From Uranotaenia lowii (Eukaryota > Arthropoda > Insecta > Diptera > Culicidae), in NCBI RefSeq assembly GCF_029784155.1, contig NC_073691.1, forward strand, positions 96,145,007 to 96,209,006: a stretch of DNA of 64,000 bases, written 5' to 3'. The notes beneath the pieces are model-generated. The model did no database searches. It was not told the DNA's origin and worked only from the letters and a program-made list of their open reading frames with translations. Positions within the stretch are counted from its first letter, which is position 1. Each line of letters opens with the position of its first letter. This document shows, piece by piece, positions 11,855-23,254 of the stretch. The position numbers and the translations under genes were made by a program.

Positions 11855-12514
11855 ACACCATTCGTGGTAGCTGGACAACAGGTTGAGAAAGTGGAGTGCT
11901 TCCAGTATCTTGGTAGCCAGATTACGCCTGACGGTGGTACCAGGAAAGACATCGAAACCGGATCAGAAAAGCTGGATTTGCTTTTGCAAGTCTCCGAAAC
12001 ATCTGGCGCTCACGCCAGATCTCTCTACGAACTAAGATCCGAATCTTCAACTCAAACGTCAGATCCGTATTGCTGTACAGGTGTGAAACTTGGTGCACAT
12101 ATGCGGTGACGACGCGAAAACTGCAAGTTTTTGTGAATCGCTGCCTGCGGAACATCATCCGCGCTTGGTGACCTGGAAGTTGGATCTAAAAAGTGGAACT
12201 TCATCGCCGGTGTCATCAAGAGGCGCTAGAAATCGAGATTCGGGAACGTAAGTGGAGATGGATTGGGCACACGCTGCGATAAGATGAAAACGAGATTTGC
12301 AGAGAGGCGCTTGACTGTAATCCAGAGGGGCATCGAAGAAGAGGCAGGCCCAGAAGCTCGTGGCGGCGTAGTTTAGCCGCTAAAACCCGCACAGTTGACG
12401 AGAACCTTGGCTGGCAGCAATTTAAGACGCTGGCTCCGGATTGCCAGCAGTGGAGATCTTTTATCTCAGCCCTATGCGTCGGACAATCGGTGCCGGACCC
12501 TTAGGTAGGTAGGT
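11855..12514 (+). pseudogene. 5'-truncated RTE-like retrotransposon copy
   Basis: This is the 3' end of the same family as the full element at 35922-39333, here on the plus strand. It starts at the codons for VAGQQVEKV and covers FQYLGSQITPDGGTRKDIE through the C-terminal domain, with frameshifts and stops. It ends in TTAGGTAGGTAGGTA. A perfect 13-bp target duplication, ATTCATTAGGACA, flanks it at 11842-11854 and 12515-12527. Severe 5' truncation with a short 3' repeat tail is the usual product of target-primed reverse transcription. Confidence 0.92.
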
Positions 12515-12527
12515 ATTCATTAGGACA

Positions 12528-13399
12528 TTATCCGCGCGAATGTATTTCTTCCAATAAAATCATTTGAATGCGACACAGCTTTGTCGCCAGATCATCACTA
12601 TTCAATGTCTCTTCCAAATCCGCGACCAGTTGCCGTTAAGCTATTCTGCTTCTTAGGCACAGTTAACACCGTAGGTACATACAATCGCCGAATTGAAATT
12701 AAAACTTTTCACTGTTCAATCTAATAGTTGTACAAAGGAACACTGAATCTACAATTTAAAATTATCATTTTCACTTTAAATTGTTAAAATGATATTTAAA
12801 ATCAAAATTTTGCAGCTCCGAAAAAACGCGTGCTGCTCCAACACCTACTCCCGTAGTTGTGCCGCATAAAAAAGGTTTAAAAAAACTAAATAAGCAGAAA
12901 GTACTGAAAAATAAAGCTTGTTTATTGGAAACCTCCGAAATAATAGCAGCTATTTCCATTTCTGTAGAAAAATCAATAGCTTCAAAGCTGGAAAAATAAT
13001 ACACAATACAAAACACCGCTATTGCTATTACTTTCTCGGAAGAAATTGCAGAAAAATTCGAAAAGCTTGAGAGCTTTACTTCCCAACATCGCGCGCCTCC
13101 CCACCATCTGCTAACTATAGCCATCTTGTGATTGTGAGTAAAATAATACCGGCGTCGAAAATAAATCTCATTCATTATTTTTGATGAGCAAACGGAGGCA
13201 GTTCATGATAATGACGATGATAAAATGCGATTATTTCCTGGGCAGGTAGCTAGGAACAGGTAGCGAGTTCCGGGAAACAAGCGTGAGGCAATATTTAATA
13301 AACGTGTTTTTCGTTAAATCTGCTGTGGAGCAGAAGCATCAGCAGCGATGCGATGATGGCAAATAAGAAACATTTCTGTGTAGCTACAGTCCTACATAC
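12528..13399. other. Unassigned DNA next to the host exon
   Basis: Probably intron of the minus-strand TIMELESS-family gene; the donor of exon 13400-13541 opens into it. Minus-strand codons about 12530-12636 read LVADLEETLNSDDLATKL and onward to a stop. A plus-strand frame at 12814-12998 reads TRAAPTPTPVVVPHKKGL before stopping. Neither has splice signals that fit the host gene. Confidence 0.35.
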
Positions 13400-13541
13400 C
13401 TGGAACAACAGAGCCGGCATTTTACATCCTACGGCAATCCGGTGAAGCAGGGTGACGGCCGCCTTCAGCGATGAAGTTGGAATTTGGTCCCAATCGGCGA
13501 GTGCCACCGTGCAAGCCCGCACAACCTTCGGATTCAGCAGC
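13400..13541 (-). CDS. TIMELESS/Timeout-family gene, internal exon (142 bp)
   Basis: The family includes the clock protein TIM and the replication-fork protein Timeout/TIMELESS; which paralog this is cannot be settled here. The exon has a strong acceptor (pyrimidine-rich run then CACCCAG|G) and donor (CCAG|GTATGT). It starts in phase 2, completing an Arg codon AG|G from the upstream exon, and ends in phase 0. It encodes LLNPKVVRACTVALADWDQ, then LKAAVTLLHRIAVGCKMPA, then LLFQ. The last part resembles the conserved HRLAxxLKMxALLFQ block of human TIMELESS. The next exon should begin right after this Gln, but I could not find it in 1-13399, so it is either missed or outside the window. Repeat-free codon use and flawless splice sites argue for a live gene. 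Confidence 0.85.
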
Positions 13542-14419
13542 CTGGGTGGAAGATAGAGAAATAAAAATAATAAGAAAAACTGTAAGGAGGTTTTCGTTCA
13601 ATATGGTATACGGGTAATCGATAGGTCCGGAATTCGTTAAAAATAGCAAAACTGTGCCCGGCATGGCCAGACATAATAATCAATTTCACGAAATGCCGCC
13701 CACGCCCTTTGCATGTTTGTGGGAGAAATGTCGTCTCGAATCTAAAGGGACACATAAACAAAATAAATTCCAACTATTACTTTAATCGTACCTACTTGAG
13801 AAATTAGATTCAGCGAATAATTGAGCCATTATGGATTTGATTGGTTGGTTCAGTTACACATATGAATCATTCTAACATCTTTACAGCGTATGTTCAACGT
13901 AATTACCGTCAGATAATGCACGAAATTGTGGTGCTTGTTAGGTCGGTGGTTTTTGGCGTTCAGCTTCCACGCCTCCCTGAGATGTAGGTAAATACATACA
14001 TAAACGTTTTCGCTTGGTGCTAAAATGGCGACAGAAGTACCTCGCATAAAATTAATTGGATTTTATTTCACAATTAATCTCACCAGCAGCCTAGCTAGCT
14101 CGCGCTTCCTGTTGTGGTGTAACACCTAGCGAAATTATGAAATCCTGCACCTGTGTGAAGATACCTGTGCTGTTTAACGGCATTTGTGTTGTTTGAGTGT
14201 TGGTAGTTGCGGTTTTCAGTTTTGTGTCGTGATTTATGATTGGGAAATTAGTTTCCACGGGAACGAGATTCACTTTTCGTCTTCAGAAAGCACCTCCTAA
14301 CTATAAGTAAAAACCCACACCTGGAGCAGTTGGGCATCATAAGGAAGATAAAAATTTAAACGTTGATATGAAGGATGGATAATCAACCATACTAAACTGA
14401 GGGTAACAAAACAAAACAT
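13542..14419. other. Intronic DNA, nothing recognised
   Basis: Moderately AT-rich. No repeat, RNA gene or coding segment was identified. Confidence 0.5.
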
Positions 14420-14828
14420 GTGATTGTGTTAGGACAACTTTGGCTTTTGGAATTTGCGAACCTAGTATGGTGGCCTTTGGAAGCTTCATGGAAAGCGCGT
14501 TTTGAAGCCATCCAACGTAGGTTCGTGCGTTACGCTCTTCGTGAGCTACCTTGGGAGAATCCTTTAAATTTACCGCCATACGCTCATCGTGGTGCCCTGC
14601 TTGGACTTCATACGCTGTCGGATCGTCGTTCCATCGGTCAATCGCTGTTTGTGGCTAAGATACTTCGTAACGAAATTGACTACTCCTGGCTACTTTCTCG
14701 CTGTAATATTTATGCTCCAGAAAAAAAACCTTGCGTAATAGAAACTGGCTCTCTCTGGAACCCAGAAACACGAGCTATGGCAGCATCGACCCTCTTCGTT
14801 CCGCAAAAATGTGCTTTTTACGTTATTA

Positions 14829-16145
14829 AAGCATGGATCGCTACAAATCTGGACGCACTATTTATTTAACCATAGTGCTCCTAGTTGTCGGATCTGGAAT
14901 GTTTTGGCAGCACTTTGTAGAGGAATGTTTCTTCTACCAGTGCTGAAAATTTCATTACGATTCGTTTTGTTTCAAAAAAGTTACACGTGATGGAAGCCGC
15001 GAGATGAAAATAAATTTTGAACACCCATGTCAAAAACCCGACGTGGTCGGGTTCAAAAATCGCCAAATCGTTAAAAATGGTCAAATCAACCGTGTGTAGC
15101 GTTCTCAAACGTTTCCGTGAGATGCGTACTATAGATCGGCAGGTTCATACCAAGCGTTATAGTGGACCTAAGAATCAGAAACTGCATTTGAAGGTGTTGA
15201 GAACGATCAAGGAAAACACAGGGTAGTCGGACTATGACATTGCCAAGAAATTCAACGCCGACTGGTGCACCGTCAGCAGAATTCGTCTACGCGAAGGAAT
15301 ACGATCCTATCGGACCAGTAAGCAACCAAAACGGACATTGAAGCAGAATTTAGTAGCCAAAGGACGTGCCCGCAAGTTATACAAGAAGATTCCAACGAAG
15401 TTCGACGGATGCATCCTCATGGATGACGAAACGTACGTGAAGATGGATTATGGGCAGCTTTCTGCCCAAAAATTATGTAAAGCCACCGCAGTGGTGCACT
15501 GCACTGGTCATGGTGATGTCCCGGCAACTTCAAATTCGTTTTTGCTGATAAGTGTGCAAGAAAGTGTTTGATCTGGCAAGGTATTTGCAGCTGCGGACGA
15601 AAAATTCCGGTTTTTGTGAAAAACAAAACCATGGACCCCGAAATTTACAAGGAGGAATGCCTGAAAAACTTTTTTTTTCGTACATTAGATCTCACAAAGG
15701 ACTAGTTAAGTTTTCGCAAGATTTGGCAAGCTGCCACTACAGCTAGGAGGTTCTACAGTGGTATTGGGCCAACGGGTGGATTTTGTCGAAAAGGACATCA
15801 ACCCACCCAACTGCCCTCAATTCCGCTCTATCGAAAAATTTTGGTCAATTGTCAAGCAGAAGATGAAGAAGAATGGTAGGACGAATCGGGAAGCAACAGA
15901 GATGAAGAGATTGTGGAACAAAATGGCCGCTGAGGTCAGCGAATAGGGTGTTCAAACTATAATGAGTGATACTCAACCAAATATTCGAAAATTCATCAAA
16001 ACAACATCGGAATAATTTTTTTATTATTTTTCCTTTAAAGTGCAATAAAAACCCTACATTTCAAGCACAAAACATTTTTATTTCGTTTACATAGCTCCGA
16101 GATAGATCCGTTTTAATGCGTCCAGATTTGTAGTGATCCGTGCTT
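14829..16145 (+). mobile_element. mariner 2 (DD37E type), degenerate
   Basis: The terminal inverted repeats begin AAGCATGGATCGCTACAAAT at 14829 and end with the complementary sequence at 16145, with TA duplicated at 14827-14828 and 16146-16147. The length of 1,317 bp is normal for a complete mariner. It interrupts a non-LTR retrotransposon relic, so it is younger than that insertion. Confidence 0.92.
15011..15945 (+). pseudogene. mariner 2 transposase pseudogene
   Basis: Read in pieces: the DNA-binding helix region KSLKMVKSTVCSVLKRFREM, a stop after IKENTG, the RIRLREGIRSYRTSKQP linker, the first catalytic Asp in LMDDETYVKMDYGQL (near 15420), then frameshifts, then QDLASCHYS and NPPNCPQFRSIEKFWSIVK with the terminal Glu. 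The Asp-to-Glu spacing counts to 37. At least three frame changes and two stops inactivate it. Confidence 0.85.
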
Positions 16146-16279
16146 TATAATGTCTTAGACTTTAAGGTTTCCACTGCAACTTTTAAGCGCCGTATTGAAT
16201 CTTATTTAAACGACCAGTTAAGAAATTAAGAAAAGTATCATGTAAAGTGCTAATAATATTAAGTAGATCATTAAGACAC

Positions 16280-16345
16280 CTTTGTCAGATGATTCAAATT
16301 CAAATTCAAATAAACAAATAGCTTAGCTTAGCTTAGCTTGGTTGA
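16280..16345 (+). repeat. Simple-repeat tail of the non-LTR relic
   Basis: ATTCAAATTCAAATTCAAAT is followed by four tandem copies of TAGCT or its variant (AGCTTAGCTTAGCTTAGCTT). Such tails are typical of 3' ends of non-LTR elements. The boundary sequence TAGCTTGGTTGACTACTCA recurs in inverted form near 21272-21304 inside Helitron 1. Confidence 0.6.
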
Positions 16346-19300
16346 CTACTCATATCCACCTTAAATCATCGAACTGGAAACGCTGTGCATATATACAAGT
16401 TGAAAAAATCAACTTTTTTCTATACATTTCGAAACTCAAAACGATAAAGTTAATGATATTTACAGCTTCCACTTTTTTTCAACGGAACTGTAACATTCAT
16501 TGTTTTCCCTTGAATTTCAATCGTTCAACGATCATGAATATCAAGGTTATTTCATGATTTATCATAATTATAGGACCGTGAAATTTCGTGGTTTGAATTA
16601 TTGTTTTCATTTAAGTTTATATTTTCATTTGAAAAAAAAAGTATCCCGTTTGTTTGCTTCATAATTTATTCAGATTTTTGGTTTTTGATTAAAAAAAAAC
16701 TAGTCATTTAAAAAAAAATAAGAAAATAGTATGGTTCCACTGTAACACTGGTGGCTCTTGAGCCTCTACTCCATAAACATTCCCTGGGACACGGCCAGAT
16801 TCCTGCTCACCAGTCCACTAGACCACCAATCCGCGTGATACCGTTTTGCGTCGGCGTCTATCCTGTCCACGTCAGCAGCCTTCGTATGCCAGCCTTAACT
16901 AAAGCTGGAGCGGGGAACATAACCAATTTTGCCAGCTTATGGAATTAAAGAAATTTGTATCAGTTTCATAACTCTACAAATCAATGAATATTATAACAAA
17001 AGTACTTACCATCATCACCGGAGTTGAAAGGTCGTCTTCCTTTCCAAATCCCGCAATCGCGATTTCGGAACTTGTCCGGATTAGTTGATTACGGCCGCGA
17101 CAATCACAAAAAAAAATCCCTTGGAGAAAATGAGTTTGAGCGCGAAAAACTTTCTCTGCACGGAAAATTGTAAAAAAAGCAAAAATTTACTAATGTTCGC
17201 ATAGTTTGGATTTTCATTTTACTTTGAATTACATTGTAATAATAAATATCACTAGAAAAGTACTGTGAAACCATGATTCTGATAGAAATGTCAACTATGA
17301 AATATTAGTAATTTACGATGTACTTCACGGTGACTTTCAAAATTATGATAGTTTCATGATTAAAACTGGTTGAAAATTATTTAGAAATTACGATGATCTT
17401 GATTGTTAAATTGGAAATCGTTGTTTTGATATATTAATACCATGGTCTTGGCTATTCGGGATGCGCCTCGGTGATTGGGTTAGAAATTTTAAATGAGCTG
17501 TCAGCTGTGATAATTGATGAAGGTCGTTTTTGAAATCTCATCAGTGAAATTCTAATTCTACTCTTTGCCTCATGTTGATTTCTTTATTATGGAGAAAAAA
17601 AAGGCTTCTTGCTATCAACTATGCACAGAAAAAATAATTCGTCTCAAATAATTACTTAGGTCTAATCCAATGAATGCCACTAAACAGTAAAGAAAAAAAA
17701 ATGTTACCAATTCAATATTGAAGTGATACAAAAGGCTAGATAAATTAATGTGGGTTTTAGAGAATATGACAAAATTGTTTCATTTGAGCTGTAGTTTTAC
17801 AATGTTTTAAAAAAATGAACTCTTAAGATGAAAACTTTGTATGTAGTTTTGACAGCAGTCCAATCAAAACGAACCTTTAAAAAAAACTTGAATCTCGAGT
17901 GAAATAATGATTTTAAACAAAAAATCCCTATGCCATAAAATTTTAAGTAAAAATTTCACAGAAAAATATACTTATCTTTGACATCAGCGTCACTTCTGAA
18001 TTTGATTGAAACTTTTCAAAACTTCAACAATGTAAACGAGTCATCATAAAACCAGTAGCACAAAGCATTAAATAGTTTTTACGGCAAAAAACCCGATCTA
18101 ATAACGAAACAGTGTTCCCTAACACTCACACAAAATTCACACGTTTATTCAACTATTCGTACTTTCTCATACACACTTTACTCATCAAAATCATCTGAAT
18201 GACTTGATATTGACAAAAAAAAAACCAGGATTCAAACTTTCTGCTGTATCTACTACAAATAAACGCCAAAATGTAGGCTTTCTCAGAAAATAAAAAGTTA
18301 CCGGAGCTTTCTTGCAGCCAAACTTGAACACATGTCATAGCATGCTTTGACTACAACTACATACATAAATGTCAAAAATTCGGGACAAAATTTATGAAAA
18401 TTTTTCTTTTACTAAATACGTTCGACGTTGAAAAATAAATGAAAATAATGAAACGAAATACTCATCTTGAAAATAATCAGGAGCTTTTTTCCCAGATCGA
18501 CGCTCGGGTTGTATCGTTAAAATCTAAGAATTCAACAAATTTATGCCGACCGTACTCAAAAACGGGCGCGTGGAGACAAGTATTTTCTGGCTAAGTTTGT
18601 AGAACTTGAATCATACTTCAAAATGTGGTATTTAGTTTATGGATCCACATGCCCCATTTTACCCAAGAAATTCTTAAAATAAAGGAAAAATAAAACTTAA
18701 AATTGCGATAACTTCTGAAGACAAGGTCGTGGAGACTTTAAATCTAGTGCAAAATGTGGGTATTGAGTATCGCAATAAATGTTGTGAGAATCATATTTAT
18801 GTAAGTTCAAAATTTACAATAGTTAAGTACAAAAAACAAATTTTAAGTATGTTTTAAACTGAAAGCTTTATAACTCTGCACTGAATAGAGATAGAGCTCT
18901 TATTAATTCAGCAAAGTTTCATATTTTGATGACATCTACAACTTTGTAGAATAAATTTGGTCTCTATCTCTTCAAACAAAAAAAAGTTAGTGCATTTATT
19001 TTTATCGTAGCAGGCTGTCACTAATTTTTGATTCTTTCACGTTATGGGAAACAATCTCACTAGTAAATATTCTGAAGACAACTAATAGGTAAAATGAAAG
19101 ACAAAAGCAACAGGAAAAAAGTTCCATTTCAGACCATTTTGGACCACTGTGCATCGGCAGCAAGGTCCTGCCTATGTCTGTGTGGCTTGGCCTTCAAACA
19201 CAAAGGTTAAGATGTAGCTAACAGGAAAATCAAAGTTTATCACTTTAAAAAGGGTTCTTAGACAGCCTCTGTTATGTTATTGTTAACGCGTAAATTTAAG

Positions 19301-19681
19301 CCACATTAATGAGTCTCATGATGCTGAAGTATAACGAGAGAAAACAAACCTATTGAGAGAAAATTTATCAGCAGTTGATAATTATTATACAGACTGGATA
19401 CTCTTTTGGCACAGATGATCAACGCCCGATCAGATGACGATCGAATCAGTTAAAATCAACTAGCGAAGTGATCGGATGTAGCTCCGCAACACAAAATAAA
19501 GATTAAGTCAAAAGCTCAAGGTAAGTTATTTTTAAAAGTTGTACAATAAAATGGCATATCTTTGAAGACAATATAAAGTGATTCGAAAGTCAATCAGCGC
19601 TTCTGAAATCATCTGAAAGGAACACACACATATAGGATCTCAGTGAAACTTCATGTTTCTTTGAAGAGATCTAAATTCTAC
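16346..19681. other. Unassigned intronic DNA with one exon-like segment
   Basis: AT-rich and mostly featureless. The exception is 17010-17155 on the minus strand: acceptor TTCCGTGCAG|AG, donor ATGATG|GTAAGT, and an open phase-1 frame including NQLIRTSSEIAIAGFGKEDD. In the phase required after the host exon at 49456-49507 it meets an early TGA, so it is not a constitutive exon of that gene. Confidence 0.35.
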
Positions 19682-22538
19682 TAAAGCTATGATCATTTAG
19701 TATCCGGACACTTTATTTCGGTGATAGCTACATTACGAGAGCTCGGATATGCAAAATTTTAGTAGCGTTGTGTAGGTTATGAAAAGGACTATCTTATTTT
19801 ATTATTATATTTTTTTCAGATTTTTAAGTTAACGTGTGTTAGCGATATTCACGATGCAAAAAGACATTTTTGCACAATCGCCTCGAAAATTCTTCATTGG
19901 CGACTTGAAAACTCATGAACAGTTGATTTTTTCTAAATTTTTTTTTTGGCCCAAATAGTTAAAAAGTATAAGGAGCAACTCTAGGATGCTCACGAAGTTC
20001 AAACCGAGCATTGGAGTGGGACCCTTGATCTCAAATATGGGTAAAAAGACTATGGTTATTGAGAATAACTGAAAGTAGACCCCTTAACTATGCAATAAAT
20101 CCGTTTCTGGCAGGCAAAAACTGTTGCCTGACTAGTAGACACTAAGTAAATAGGTAATAGTGAGCAGTTTCATAGATCGAAATCTGTGCAACCGGTTTTT
20201 ACGCGATGTGACAGATGTGTTCTGATGGAGAAATTTATGTTAAAACCGAAATTAAGAGGTCGAATTCTTCAAGATGCCTACTCATGAAAAGGTTCGAACC
20301 AGATTCCAATTGGTTTTTCCAGGTGAATTTGTGTAAAATATCATGATTTTGCAAAGGTTTTGCTTCTGTGTTAAAAATAATCTATATATATAAAAAGTAA
20401 TTTCCGTTTGTTTGTTTGTATGTTTGTCTTCAATAGGCTCAGCTGCCTTAAGAGCTAGAGAGCTGAAATTTGGCACGGGTGCTCATTAGGACCAGGAATG
20501 ATGAAAAATGTTTTTAGATTTTCGGATGACCCCTTTTGAAGGCGGTCGTCCATTCAACAACGGTTTTATTCCCCCGAACCAAAAGTCATGGCACCCATTT
20601 TTTGAACCGACTTTCGTTTCCGTTCGTTTCGTTGGCGGAATTATTTTCACCATCACCATAGGCAGGCTATTAGAAACGACCATCCAGAGCTCACATGTAC
20701 TGGATAGCAAATCAAAACTTGCTCAGCATTAAAAATTTGAAAGTAAAAATTTTGGCGGGTGTTTTTTGTACTACTGTTCAGAGCACATGCTACCGTTACG
20801 AGATATTTGGATGCAATTATAAGCCTACATTTTGATTGGAAAATAAAACTAGCCTGTAGGAATATATTGACTTGAATAGTAGTAGCTTTCAAAGTGCTCT
20901 TCACCGCCGCTGGGGGGTTTTGAGGATCAACGATTTTTATATTTTTGGAATTCCTCATAGAGAAAGAATTTTTTTTTAGATTCAGAGTTATAAGTTCAAG
21001 GCTGTGATTTTAACGCTCCAATTGGGATGTTAATGGGGGATTAGAAAATTGATAAGATAATTAAATTTGAGGTTTTGAGTTTTATACAATTTGATTTCAC
21101 TGGCCAATTTCTAACTTTTGAGTTATCATTGATCTATTAATGGGATGTTTGTGTCCTGAAAAAAACAGAACTAAAAAAAACTTTTTTCATAATATAAAAA
21201 TGGTGTTTTCGGGTATTGATTGTTTTTGAACATTTTTTACTATTCATTTCAGACTCAATGTTTAAAAGTGGATGTGAGTAGTCTATCAAGCTAAGCTAAG
21301 CTAATATAAAAATGGTGTTTTCGGGATGATTTGCTTTCGATAACTTCTAAAAGCAATTAGTTGAACTTTGAACATTTAAGGTAAACTAATAATAAAACAG
21401 GGCGAAATTGAAAAGCGAAAAAATACTCACATGCAATTGAAAACATGCAAAGTGAGTTTTCAACATGCTTCAACAAAGTTTGGAGGTTTTTAAGAAATTT
21501 CTAATTAAATGAAACTTAAATACACCATTTTACAGGGAGATCATCCATATTGAAAAGTGGGATAATCTTCAACAGATATTTTCATTAGATAGGGGATGGA
21601 AAAAATAAAAAAGCAGTTTAATCTTTTGAAGATAAAACTATTCAGCCAAATCTATTCAAGTTTTCTAAAAAATGATGGTTGTAAAAAATGTTTTTCATGA
21701 AAGGATGAAGGATTGGGATGAAAATTTGAACACGAGAGTTTTAAGGCAATCAGTTTCAGGTATTGAATTCAGTGTAAGGGGCCGGCAAAAGGTGGGCGTC
21801 CATATTAACGTTTCAATATTTTTGCAATATCGTCGTTACCATACGGATTGGGATGAAAATTGGCACGGTAATTTTCAGGGACGGACAATCGATTATAGAT
21901 GTCATATGTTTTGCCAAAGGTCTACGACAGGAGTCGTCCATTAGTTTTTTACTGCTTTTAGCAATATTGACGTTACTATGCAATAGATTTCTTTGAAAGT
22001 TTGCGCACGGGAGTTTTGAGGGAAGGAAATTAATTTCAGATATCAAAGATTGTATAAGAGGCCACCGAATAGGGGTTTAACTTTATGGCAATAATTGCGT
22101 TGTTATGAAACTGTCGAGTCGAAATTCATACACGGGGGTTTTTTGGCACGTTCAATTGATTTCTGATTTAAAATTTTGTAGCAGACGACAGAAAAGTGAA
22201 CGTCCAATATTTTTGCAATAATAACAACAATAATTTCGGAAGTGCATCTGGAAAATGCTTGACAATTGGCGTATTCATACAACAAGTTGAAAGCGAAACG
22301 GAGTTCGTATGGGATCAGCTAGTAGATCAATAAATGACTGGAAAAAGTGTGCAAAGATAAAAAAGGGATTTTATAATAAAGTAAGAGTATTTCTTGTAAT
22401 CAACGATAATTTTTTTTTATAATTCTACATTGAATATTAACACCTTCATTTCTTCCATAGAAAGTTTTTTGATCAAATGAATAGTTTTTGAAATACACAC
22501 GTTTGTAACTGCCCGGAATCTTAATGATCATAGCCTTA
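19682..22538 (+). mobile_element. Inverted-repeat element Y, copy 1 (split by Helitron 1)
   Basis: The ends read TAAAGCTATGATCATTTAG at 19682 and the complement (CTTAATGATCATAGCCTTA) at 22538, flanked by TA. Without the Helitron it is about 915 bp. Two other copies, at 48330-49268 and 51335-52182, share the internal sequence and termini. No transposase is evident, so it is probably a non-autonomous Tc1/mariner-like element. Confidence 0.85.
20381..22322 (+). mobile_element. Helitron 1, non-autonomous
   Basis: Starts TCTATATATATAAAAAGTAA and ends GGGATCAGCTAG, inserted between A and T. Copy Y2 carries the unoccupied site (TAAAAATAATAGATCAAT near 49041), proving both ends. Inside, 21715-22260 holds four diverged tandem units spaced about 130-140 bp, each beginning GAAAATTTGAACACG or similar. 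No Rep or helicase motif is present. Orientation is taken from the 5' TC and 3' CTAG ends. Confidence 0.9.
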
Positions 22539-22577
22539 ATGCTAACACCACCAGCCCACAGAAAGAGTACTATGTAT

Positions 22578-22647
22578 GCCGTGACCGAGATTCGATCTTA
22601 TGACCTCTGGCTTAGAAGACTTGAATGCTATCCTCTAGGTCACGGTC
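22578..22647 (-). mobile_element. tRNA-like SINE head (candidate)
   Basis: On the minus strand, CCGTGACC at one end pairs with GGTCACGG about 60 nt later like an acceptor stem. Between them lie an A-box-like TGACCTAGAGGATAGC and a B-box-like AGATCGAATCT. The cloverleaf is imperfect: no position-8 T and a weak T stem. A tRNA-derived SINE or decayed tRNA is therefore more likely than a functional tRNA. It sits about 40 bp outside the right end of Y copy 1. Confidence 0.5.
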
Positions 22648-23254
22648 GGCGGCTGAAAGTGTTAAAATAAGTCGATATAAACTGCAACAGTTATCATACA
22701 ATGTAATCCTTATCAAATTTTATATTTCAAGCACTCGCAATCACTTTTTTGCCCTCTACGAAATTTAATAAGTTGGAATTTTCAATTTCCCCTTTACTTT
22801 GTTATTTTATAAGCTTTTCTTTGCCGAAGAAATTATAAATATTCTACTAATATAAATATTTTCAAATTTTTTTCCTCAACATCATGGATTTGAAATCTCC
22901 TTGACTAGATTTTTGCCAACGTATTAAAATTGATATAAAATCATACCATGTTAGAAGAGTGTCAACATCTTATAGCCAGAAAAGAATCCATGTACTTAAT
23001 GGTAATCAAAGAAAAATGCAAGAATTAGGAAAAGAAACTCTAATGCAGTGATTTTCAAACTTTTTCACTCACCGCCCCTCTGTTTCTATATTTTGGAGCT
23101 CAAGTGACATTGGAACCAATTTGTTCCGAAATGCAACAAAAATTGGCAACTCTCAAACCTTCCACCGACCCTTGCATGCTCTCAAAGACCCCCCAGACAA
23201 CTTTGAAAACCACTGCTCTTATGGGTTTCAAGTTGTTTTTGTCAAACTAATGTA
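22648..23254. other. Unassigned intronic DNA
   Basis: AT-rich. No feature was recognised. Confidence 0.4.

Larger units (their letters stand above)
14420..16229 (+). pseudogene. Non-LTR retrotransposon ORF2 3' end, split by mariner 2
   Basis: The first half (14420-14826) encodes the region downstream of the reverse transcriptase in jockey-like elements: FEAIQRRFVRYALRELPWEN, then LPPYAHRGALLGLHTLSDRR, then IGQSLFVAKIL. The second half (16148-16229) resumes as DFKVSTATFKRRIESYLNDQ and ends LRN-TAA. The halves are one frame apart, so the copy was already frameshifted or became so. The catalytic RT motifs are missing, so this is a 5'-truncated dead copy. A second copy of the same domain is at 33207-34001. 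Confidence 0.85.

Noticed and set aside
16751..16948. Plus-strand frame, and a possible minus-strand partner exon for 17010-17155
   Set aside because: After checking phase, splicing 17010 to acceptors near 16904 gives an immediate or early stop; no protein family is recognised.
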